Translations under genes and position numbers: made by a program
Notes under the pieces: generated by a model
Seen by the model: the letters and a program-made list of their open reading frames with translations, nothing else
What the model was told of the DNA's origin: nothing
The model's database searches: none
Assembly: GCA_002748355.1 (NCBI GenBank)
Contig: PDSF01000045.1
Location: 27,212 to 91,211, forward strand
Length of the DNA stretch: 64,000 nucleotides
From: Planctomycetota bacterium
Lineage (GTDB): Bacteria > Planctomycetota > UBA1135 > GCA-002748355
Direction of reading: 5' to 3'
Part shown: in pieces, positions 9,593 through 18,779 of the stretch
Position numbering within the stretch: the stretch's first letter is position 1
Layout: each line of letters opens with the position of its first letter

Positions 9593-9720
9593 TCTGCTTC
9601 CGTCGCCCCAACAATCTGCCAGCAACTGGGTATGGACTGAGGCGCTTTGCTGTCGTGCATCTTTCTCAGCGCTTCGCGAGGTCTATGCTCTTGCCCCTTT
9701 TCCCTTGAGGGAGCCCCACG

Positions 9721-12486
<2,766 letters not shown>

Positions 12487-12518
12487 GTGCACGCGGGCGC
12501 CCTGGGCGCATGCGCAGC

Positions 12519-12559
12519 GTGTTGAGCTGGGGCGTGTTGAGCTGGGGCGTGATGAGCTA
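12519..12559. repeat. 15-bp tandem repeat downstream of alaS, about 2.7 copies
   Basis: GTGTTGAGCTGGGGC at 12519-12533 and 12534-12548, followed by a partial, diverged third copy beginning GTGATGAGCTA. It lies 33 bp after the alaS stop codon. Confidence 0.75.
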
Positions 12560-12731
12560 GGCTGCGCGCCTGGTGGGATGGGGCTGTCGTCTGCCTGGAG
12601 CAATGGTCGGGCGCGAGAAGCTGGGAGGGAACCCCTTCTGCCCAAGGCCGAGCAGGGTCTTGCCGTAGGCCCGTGCCTTCAAAGCACCGGCTGCGTCCCC
12701 GCAGCGGCATAGCGTCTCGATGAATCCGTTG

Positions 12732-12761
12732 ATCAGCTGCACTTTCATCAGCTGCACTTTC
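12732..12761. repeat. 15-bp tandem duplication upstream of rpmF
   Basis: ATCAGCTGCACTTTC occurs twice in direct succession (12732-12746 and 12747-12761). It is non-coding as far as I can tell. Confidence 0.8.
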
Positions 12762-13000
12762 ATCCGCGTAGGGGGAGGGCCGGATCTCGTTCCCCTCGGA
12801 CTGGCGAGTCGTTTCCCGGGCCCTCTTGCTTTCCCTCGGCGAGCTGCTTTTCCTCAAGCCTAGTTCGTTGACCATCGCAGTCCCCAAGCATAGACTCTTC
12901 GCCCTTTTACCCGCAGCGAGGCCCCCCTGGCCTCGTCAGGAAAAGCCACTGCAGAGGCCCTCTTGAGCCTCCCGAGCAGAACACCCCAGGAGGAGTCACG

Positions 13001-13180
13001 ATGGCTGTACCACGCAGAAAGCATAGCCGCGCCCGTCAGGCCAAGCGGCGCGCCCAGTGGAAGGGCATCGCCGCTCAGCTCGTCGATTGCAGCCATTGCG
13101 GATCCCGCATTCGCCCGCACACGATCTGCATGAGCTGCGGACATTACCGCGGTCGTCAAGTCCTCGCCGTTCGCGGCTGA
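13001..13180 (+). CDS. rpmF: 50S ribosomal protein L32
   Basis: A 59-residue ribosomal protein. It begins MAVPRRKHSRARQAKRRAQW, the usual basic start of L32, and contains a zinc-ribbon pair: CSHCG and CMSCG, about 15 residues apart. AGGAGG is centred about 10 bp before the ATG at 13001, a strong ribosome site. The stop is TGA at 13178-13180. Placement directly ahead of plsX is the common bacterial rpmF-plsX-fab arrangement. Confidence 0.96.
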   Translation: MAVPRRKHSRARQAKRRAQWKGIAAQLVDCSHCGSRIRPHTICMSCGHYRGRQVLAVRG

Positions 13181-13242
13181 CTCGCGCCCCTGCCGGTTCA
13201 AGGCCACCGAGATCGCCCTTGGACGAGGAGTAGCTTTCTAGG

Positions 13243-14292
13243 ATGAGAATTGCAGTCGATGCGATGGGCGGGGACCACGCGCCGGCGACCGTCATCGAAG
13301 GCGCCTGCTGCGCTGTAGCAGCGGGAGTCGTGACGCCAGGCGCTCTGATCCTCGTTGGCCGTGCTGAGGACATCGAAGCCGAGCTCGCCAAGCTGGATCC
13401 GGTTCCGGATTCGCAGCGCGTTACCCTCCAGGATTTACAGGCGAGCGAAGTACCTGCTTCGGATGCTGATCGCTTTTTGATCGTTGACGCACGCGAAGTC
13501 GTGGAGATGGACGAAGCTCCTGCCGTAGCCCTGCGGCAGAAACGCGACTCCAGCATGAACGTCGCCACCGGGCTCGTGAAGCACGGCATCGCCCAAGCCC
13601 TGGTTTCGGCCGGGAATACTGGGGCGGTCGTCGCCAGCGCTGTTACCCAGCTCAAGAGCCTTGATGGGGTACATCGACCAGGAATTGCCGTCGTCATCGA
13701 AGGTGAAGCCGGTCCCTTTGTCGTGATCGACGTGGGAGCGAATATCGCTCCTAAGCCGATGCACCTTTTGCACTACGCGGTGATGGGGCAAGCGCTGATG
13801 CGCAAGGCCCACGGCAAAGAGCGTCCCAAGGTCGCCCTGCTCAATATTGGTGGCGAGGCTGGCAAGGGCAATATGCTCGCCAAAGAGGCCCAGAGCCTGA
13901 TTTCACAAGCAGACATCAACTACGTCGGCAACATCGAAGGGCAGGACGTATTTCTCGGAGTCAGTGACGTCATCGTCACCGAGGGCTTCGTTGGTAATGT
14001 CGTGCTCAAGCTCAGCGAAGGCTTGGCCAAACATCTTTTGCATGTGGCACACGAGGAGCTGACCCGAGCGGGCGTGGATCCTCACCTGGTCAAGAGCAGT
14101 CTCGGCGCCATCCTGCGCCGAACGGACTATTCGGAATACGGCGGCGCCCTGCTTCTGGGGGTCGAAGGAATCGTAACGATCTGCCATGGGCGCTCTGACG
14201 GCCGGGCCATTAAGAACGCGATCCGACTAGCCCGTGAGGCCGTCGAGGTCGGTATCAACGAAACGATCGTTACCGATATCAAGGCGTTCTAA
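13243..14292 (+). CDS. plsX: Phosphate acyltransferase PlsX
   Basis: Converts acyl-ACP to acyl-phosphate for phosphatidic acid synthesis by PlsY; a peripheral membrane enzyme. The 349-residue product starts MRIAVDAMGGDHAP, the family signature, and continues with SAGNTGAVVA (near residue 125) and a C-terminal EYGGALLLGVEGIVTICHGRSD block, all characteristic. It lies 62 bp after rpmF and heads the fatty acid cluster. The length is normal. Confidence 0.97.
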   Translation: MRIAVDAMGGDHAPATVIEGACCAVAAGVVTPGALILVGRAEDIEAELAKLDPVPDSQRVTLQDLQASEVPASDADRFLIVDAREVVEMDEAPAVALRQKRDSSMNVATGLVKHGIAQALVSAGNTGAVVASAVTQLKSLDGVHRPGIAVVIEGEAGPFVVIDVGANIAPKPMHLLHYAVMGQALMRKAHGKERPKVALLNIGGEAGKGNMLAKEAQSLISQADINYVGNIEGQDVFLGVSDVIVTEGFVGNVVLKLSEGLAKHLLHVAHEELTRAGVDPHLVKSSLGAILRRTDYSEYGGALLLGVEGIVTICHGRSDGRAIKNAIRLAREAVEVGINETIVTDIKAF

Positions 14293-14402
14293 GGAGAGCC
14301 GCTCAAGCGGCTGTGTTGACGGGAGTAGGGGCGACGGCAGTTGGGCCGTCAGCACGGAGAGAGGGTCTCGCTCTGAGGGCGTGGCTCGCGGTGCGCCCGG
14401 CC

Positions 14403-14445
14403 AAGAGCCAGGGTCCTGGATCTGGGAGCCAAGGACCTGGCTCTT
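14403..14445 (+). promoter_or_regulatory. Long hairpin in plsX-fabH spacer
   Basis: AAGAGCCAGGGTCCT (14403-14417) pairs with AGGACCTGGCTCTT (14432-14445), a 14-bp stem with a single bulged G and a loop of 14 nt. It lies 24 bp before the fabH start and is not followed by a T-run. A smaller hairpin (AGCCGC-TCAA-GCGGCT, 14297-14312) sits right after the plsX stop. Both could set relative transcript levels within the cluster; the role is inferred. Confidence 0.45.
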
Positions 14446-14469
14446 GCGAATCGTCTAGGAGAGTCCGAG

Positions 14470-15462
14470 ATGGTCGAGTTGATCGAAGTTGGGATAGCCG
14501 GCCTGGGTAGTTATGCCCCGGAGACGGTCGTCACGAATGACGATTTATCGAAGCGGGTCGACACCAGCGATGAATGGATTTATCAGCGCACGGGGATCCG
14601 TGAGCGCCGGGTGATCGCCGAAGGTGAGTGCTCGGGTTCGATGGCGAGCATCGCCTCTATGCGTGCGATTACTGACGCTGGGCTGACCCCCCAGGACATA
14701 GACCTGATCCTGTGCGCGACGACGACGCCAGATAACCCCTTGCCCTCGACAGCTTGTCACGTGCAGGCCGATCTCAAGGCCTGGCAGGCTGCTGGCTATG
14801 ACCTAAACTCGGCGTGTTCGGGTTTCGTCTTCGGCTTTACTACGGCGGTGCAGTTCATACGCACGGGGATGTACCGCAACGTATTGGTGATCGGAGTGGA
14901 ATCGCTATCGACGATTCTGAACTGGGACGACCGGAATACTTGCGTGATCTTCGGTGACGGAGCTGGGGCCATGGTCCTGCGCCCGCTCGAGGATTGCGCT
15001 GGTCGCGGCCAAGTTCTTTCGATGTCGATGTTCTGCGAAGGCGGCAAGGACGACGTATTGCAGGTTCCTGCTGGCGGAAGCCGGATGCCAGCCTCCTTGG
15101 ACACGGTCGAGAAGAAGCTGCACTACATGGTCATGGGGGGCAACAAGGTATACCGCTTTGCGGTCAACACCTTCAGCAAGCTCGTCAAGGAGGCGGTGGA
15201 GCCCTACGGTTGGGATCAACTCGGGCTCGTCATCCCGCACCAGGTCAATCAGCGAATCTTCGAAGCGGCTTGCGAGCGACTCGATCTCTCCATCGATCAT
15301 GTCTATTCGAATATCCACAAATACGGCAATACGGCGGCCGCGTCCGTGCCGATGGCCTACGACGAGGCCTACCGAGCAGGCGTGTTGCCGAAGGGAAAAT
15401 TGATCGTCAGCGCCGCCTTCGGCGCCGGCCAATCCTGGGGACATTTCCTGGTTCGCTGGTGA
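14470..15462 (+). CDS. fabH: Beta-ketoacyl-ACP synthase III (FabH)
   Basis: Starts fatty acid synthesis by condensing an acyl-CoA primer with malonyl-ACP. The 330-residue thiolase-fold protein shows the full catalytic triad: Cys in NSACSGFVFG (about 115-124), His in IPHQVNQ (about 255) and Asn in YGNTAAAS (about 285). Its start MVELIEVGIAGLGSYAPE is typical, and an AGGAGAGTCCGAG ribosome site precedes it. It lies 177 bp after plsX with two hairpins between, so it may be partly uncoupled from plsX. Confidence 0.97.
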   Translation: MVELIEVGIAGLGSYAPETVVTNDDLSKRVDTSDEWIYQRTGIRERRVIAEGECSGSMASIASMRAITDAGLTPQDIDLILCATTTPDNPLPSTACHVQADLKAWQAAGYDLNSACSGFVFGFTTAVQFIRTGMYRNVLVIGVESLSTILNWDDRNTCVIFGDGAGAMVLRPLEDCAGRGQVLSMSMFCEGGKDDVLQVPAGGSRMPASLDTVEKKLHYMVMGGNKVYRFAVNTFSKLVKEAVEPYGWDQLGLVIPHQVNQRIFEAACERLDLSIDHVYSNIHKYGNTAAASVPMAYDEAYRAGVLPKGKLIVSAAFGAGQSWGHFLVRW

Positions 15463-15486
15463 TATTGGCTAGATGATCGAGGCTTT

Positions 15487-16278
15487 GTGAGCAGCGGTGA
15501 TTCAGTAATGAGTGAAGTAATCAGAGATCTGGAGCAGCGCCGCGTGCTGGTAACGGGTGCCTCTCGTGGCATCGGCCGGGCGATTGCGGTCGAACTCGGG
15601 CGCCGTGGAGCCAAGCTGGCCTGTGTCGCAACCAGCTTGGAAGGGCTCTTTGGCACGATGGAGGAACTGGCCCAGCTTGGTCTCGATGCAGAGAACGGCG
15701 GGGCACTTGCCTTTGCATGCAATGTCGGCGATGGCGAGGCGATCCAACAGCTGGTCAAAGATCTTGGCGAGCAGGGTTTTTCTCCCAACGTCGTCGTCAA
15801 CAACGCTGGCATCACCCGCGACAGTCTTTTGATGCGGATGACAGCAGAGGACTTTGATACCGTCCTCGACGTAAACCTCCGAGGCGTATTCCTGCTCTGT
15901 AAGGCCTTGGCCCGGACGCTGATGAAGGCCAGGGATGCCGCGATTATCAATATCGGTTCCGTCGTCGGTCAGCTCGGAAATCCTGGGCAAGCAAACTATG
16001 CGGCCAGCAAGGCAGGGCTCCTCGGCTTCACCAAGTCCTTGGCCCGCGAACTCGCCACGAGGAACGTGACCTGCAATGTTGTGGCGCCAGGCTTCATCGC
16101 CAGCGACATGACCCAGGCCCTTAGCGAAGAGCAGCGGCAGAAAATTTTGGCAGACGTACCTTTGGGGCGACTTGGCCACTGCGAAGAGGTTGCGAGTGCC
16201 GTAGCCTTTCTCGCCGGGCCTGCCGGCCGCTACATCACCGGTCAAGTCCTGACCATTGACGGCGGTATGGCGATGTGA
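15487..16278 (+). CDS. fabG: 3-oxoacyl-ACP reductase FabG
   Basis: NADPH-dependent short-chain dehydrogenase reducing 3-oxoacyl-ACP in elongation. The cofactor motif TGASRGIG (about 23-30), NNAG (about 104-107) and the catalytic Ser with YxxxK (SVVGQLGNPGQANYAASK) are present. It ends with a standard SDR tail, ITGQVLTIDGGMAM. The start may be GTG 15487, preceded closely by GAGG, or ATG 15508; the second gives 256 residues, closer to the usual size. fabD, normally next to fabG, is absent from this cluster. Confidence 0.93.
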   Translation: MSSGDSVMSEVIRDLEQRRVLVTGASRGIGRAIAVELGRRGAKLACVATSLEGLFGTMEELAQLGLDAENGGALAFACNVGDGEAIQQLVKDLGEQGFSPNVVVNNAGITRDSLLMRMTAEDFDTVLDVNLRGVFLLCKALARTLMKARDAAIINIGSVVGQLGNPGQANYAASKAGLLGFTKSLARELATRNVTCNVVAPGFIASDMTQALSEEQRQKILADVPLGRLGHCEEVASAVAFLAGPAGRYITGQVLTIDGGMAM

Positions 16279-16472
16279 AGGCAGTAGCCTTCGACCCGCC
16301 GCCTCTGTAAAAAACTCCGTTGCTCCGCGGCCGATGGCCCCGGGGCGCGAACGACGAGTGCCTCTCGCACTCACCCTTCTTTTCAACAACCAGACTGGTG
16401 TCCGAATCTCCGGCCTTCTCTTTGGGGGAGGACACAGCCTCCATGGCTGTTCTTGGGATTTCGGTGCCGACT

Positions 16473-16500
16473 GTCGCCCAGCCTGGGCGACTTCTTCTTT
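16473..16500 (+). terminator. Hairpin plus T-rich tract between fabG and acpP
   Basis: GTCGCCCA (16473-16480) pairs with TGGGCGAC (16484-16491) across a GCC loop, and the sequence continues TTCTTCTTTTTCC. This looks like an intrinsic terminator. Its location about 30 bp before the acpP start suggests either the end of the fabG transcript or an attenuator ahead of acpP. Confidence 0.6.
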
Positions 16501-16530
16501 TTCCTTAGCTCAGCAAACGGAGCCCGTTCC

Positions 16531-16767
16531 GTGTCCGACATCGAAACCCGCGTTAGCAAGATCGTCTGCGAGCAGCTCAACGTCAGTGAGGACAAGGTCA
16601 CGCCAGAGACCTCCTTCATCAACGACCTCGGCGCAGACTCCCTCGACATGGTCGAGTTGGTCATGCACTTCGAAGAAGACTTTGAGATGCAGATTCCCGA
16701 CGAAGAGGCTGAAAAGATCCAGACCGTCGGCGACGCCATTAACTACATCAAAGAAAAGCAGGCCTAA
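16531..16767 (+). CDS. acpP: Acyl carrier protein
   Basis: Carries acyl chains on a phosphopantetheine arm. A 78-residue acidic protein with the attachment motif [10 protein letters not shown]; the serine is near residue 36-37. I chose the GTG at 16531 because MSDIETRV matches the usual ACP start and GGAG lies 9 bp upstream; the same frame is open further upstream to 16453 but that part overlaps the hairpin/T-tract. The ACP is followed by fabF, as in many bacteria. A strong terminator-like hairpin lies just upstream, so acpP may have its own promoter, fitting its usual high expression. Confidence 0.96.
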   Translation: MSDIETRVSKIVCEQLNVSEDKVTPETSFINDLGADSLDMVELVMHFEEDFEMQIPDEEAEKIQTVGDAINYIKEKQA

Positions 16768-16860
16768 GCGCCAGTTCCGTCGCTCTTTGGCTTCGGTGTG
16801 CCTGGCGTCTTGACGCCTGGTATTTCACCGAGTCGAGGAGCTTCGTGCCCGGATCGCTTG

Positions 16861-16883
16861 GGCACCCGGGGCTCTCGGGTGCC
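16861..16883 (+). promoter_or_regulatory. Hairpin upstream of fabF with arms identical to the recA-alaS hairpin
   Basis: GGCACCCG (16861-16868) pairs with CGGGTGCC (16876-16883) across a 7-nt loop. It lies 28 bp before the fabF ATG. No T-run follows. The stem is identical to that at 9547-9565, hinting at a recurring element. Confidence 0.4.
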
Positions 16884-16911
16884 TCGTTTCAGGTCTAGGA
16901 GAGTAGCAGGG

Positions 16912-18186
16912 ATGAGCAAATCCAACGTGACCGATGATCGGGGCCGCCGAAGGGTGGTCGTTACCGGTGTCGGTCTCCTGACTCCGATCGGTAACGACAA
17001 CGAGAGCAGCTTTGCTGCCATGCTCGAGGGACGCTCTGGCGCCGCTCCGATCCAGGGCTTTGACGCCTCGGAGTATGCGACGACCTTCGCCCATGAAGTG
17101 AAGGATTTGGACCCGAGCCGGTATCTCGACCGCCGCACGCTCAAGCGCATGGATCCCTACACGGTCTATGCGCTGGTTTCGACGCACGAGGCTGTGCGTT
17201 GCGCCGGGCTTGAGATCGACAAGGAAGATCCCACCCGGATCGGTATGGTCCAGGGAACGGGCATCGCCGGAATCACCACGCTTGAGGACCAGAAGGTCCA
17301 GCTGATGAAGCGTGGCGCTCGCGGCGTCAGCCCGCTGCTCGTCCCCAAGATGATGTTCAATGCCCACACCGGGCAGGTCGCGCTGGAACTTGGGTTCAAA
17401 GGCCCGAATTTCGCCGTCGGCTCGGCCTGCGCTTCGGCGAGCCATGCGATCGGCGTAGCCCTGCGCATGGTCCAGTATGGGGATGCCGACATCATGGTGA
17501 CCGGCGGCGCCGAGTGCGCGACCACGGCCCTTGGCTTCCTCGGCTTCTCAAACATGAAGGCGCTCTCACGTCGCAATGACGATCCGCAGCGCGCGAGCCG
17601 TCCCTTTGACAAGGAACGCGATGGCTTCGTCATGGGAGAGGGTGCCGGCGCCTTGATCCTTGAGGAGCGCGAACGGGCTTTGGCTCGAGGGGCCAAAATC
17701 TACGCCGAGCTGGTCGGCTTCGGAGCCTCCGATGATGCCTTCCACCTGACCGCGCCAGACGAGACCGGTGACGGTCCTTGCCGGGCCATGGAGATGGCGC
17801 TCAAGGACGCCGGTATTCGTCCCGAGCAGGTGGACTACGTCAACGCGCATGGCACCTCGACACCGCTCAATGACAAAACCGAGACCAAGGCCATTCGCCG
17901 CCTCTTTGGTGAGCATGCCGACAAGCTCGCGGTTTCCTCGACCAAGTCGATGGTCGGTCACTTACTCGGAGCCAGCGGTGGCGTCGAGTTGGGGGCGACC
18001 TGCCTGATGATGGATCGGGGCGTCATTACACCGACGATCAACTACGAGAACCCCGATCCCGAATGCGACTTGGACTACGTGCCCAACGAAGCTCGCGAGA
18101 TGCGTTTTGACTACGCGATCTCCAACTCCTTCGGCTTCGGCGGCACCAACTGTTGCTTGGCACTCGCCCGCAACGGCGTCCGCTGA
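16912..18186 (+). CDS. fabF: Beta-ketoacyl-ACP synthase II (FabF)
   Basis: Elongating condensing enzyme. From the ATG at 16912 (AGGAGAG ribosome site) the product is 424 residues, the normal length. Catalytic residues are visible: Cys in GSACASASHA (near 172), His in NAHGTSTPLND (near 313) and His in KSMVGHLLGASG (near 349). The C-terminal NSFGFGGTNCCLAL is a family hallmark. The frame is open upstream to 16798, but that part has no similarity and covers a hairpin. It is the last gene of the fatty acid cluster. Confidence 0.97.
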   Translation: MSKSNVTDDRGRRRVVVTGVGLLTPIGNDNESSFAAMLEGRSGAAPIQGFDASEYATTFAHEVKDLDPSRYLDRRTLKRMDPYTVYALVSTHEAVRCAGLEIDKEDPTRIGMVQGTGIAGITTLEDQKVQLMKRGARGVSPLLVPKMMFNAHTGQVALELGFKGPNFAVGSACASASHAIGVALRMVQYGDADIMVTGGAECATTALGFLGFSNMKALSRRNDDPQRASRPFDKERDGFVMGEGAGALILEERERALARGAKIYAELVGFGASDDAFHLTAPDETGDGPCRAMEMALKDAGIRPEQVDYVNAHGTSTPLNDKTETKAIRRLFGEHADKLAVSSTKSMVGHLLGASGGVELGATCLMMDRGVITPTINYENPDPECDLDYVPNEAREMRFDYAISNSFGFGGTNCCLALARNGVR

Positions 18187-18220
18187 TGCGGCTTTGGGGC
18201 AGCGACCTGCAGGATTTTCT

Positions 18221-18265
18221 GTCGAAGATGATTCTGTCGACGACGATTCTGTCGACGATGATTCT
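18221..18265. repeat. 15-bp tandem repeat, 3 copies, downstream of fabF
   Basis: Units of GTCGANGANGATTCT at 18221-18235, 18236-18250 and 18251-18265, differing at one or two positions, preceded by a partial copy. The array begins 35 bp after the fabF stop codon. Confidence 0.85.
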
Positions 18266-18382
18266 GTCGCCGGCTGCTGCCCTTTTTTCCGCCTGCTGTC
18301 TTTTCTAATCCCTTCGCAAGAACGGCGAGCCCCATGGTCTCGTCAGATCGCGCTCCTATGCGGGCGCTGACAAGGAAGCCCG

Positions 18383-18715
18383 ATGCGCCAGAAGCTCCGG
18401 AACATCCTCCACCAATACAAAATCGATGCCTTCAAGTTCTCGCATGATCACGAGAATCTGGACGAGATCGCGGCGGAAGCTCTCACCTACAGTGACGATG
18501 CTCTGAACAACGCGTACAACTACCACTTCCACAAGCTGCCCGATGCTAGTCGAGCGGAGATCATCAACATGATCCAGAACTACACGGTCGAGGCGCTGCT
18601 GCCTCCCGTTGTGGAGAAGATCATGCAGCGGATCGTGATCCTCGAACGGCAGCAGGACCGCATGCTCAAAATGGTGGAGAGCATCATCGAGGAGCTCGAT
18701 AGCGACGAAGCTTGA
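18383..18715 (+). CDS. Small conserved-looking helical protein, function unknown
   Basis: A 110-residue protein with a clear start and no recognisable domain. It is mainly helical, with an unusual His/Phe/Tyr-rich first half (FKFSHDHENL, NNAYNYHFHKLP) and an amphipathic second half suited to a coiled coil (VVEKIMQRIVILERQQDRMLKMVESII). No signal peptide or membrane helix. The histidine-rich part could bind metal, which is a guess. It precedes the large TPR/zinc-ribbon gene by 64 bp on the same strand and may share its transcript. Confidence 0.7.
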   Translation: MRQKLRNILHQYKIDAFKFSHDHENLDEIAAEALTYSDDALNNAYNYHFHKLPDASRAEIINMIQNYTVEALLPPVVEKIMQRIVILERQQDRMLKMVESIIEELDSDEA

Positions 18716-18779
18716 GAGGACCGGCTGCCGGGGGCTTCGCCACGGCAGCGCTGCTTCGAGTCTTCCCCTGTCGGCGGAT

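Larger units (their letters stand above)
12487..13000. other. Spacer between alaS and rpmF with short tandem duplications
   Basis: About 510 bp with no gene I can support. Minus-strand open frames are arginine- and proline-rich, have no recognisable domain, and their coding look comes from tandem duplications. A hairpin with arms CGAGGCC and GGCCTCG (12917-12923 and 12929-12935) lies about 65 bp before rpmF and may belong to its leader. The DUF177 (YceD) gene that often precedes rpmF is not seen. Confidence 0.5.

Noticed and set aside
16256..16813. Long plus-strand open frame overlapping fabG end and acpP
   Set aside because: It is out of frame with acpP, serine/arginine-rich and crosses a terminator-like hairpin; acpP is the clear gene here.
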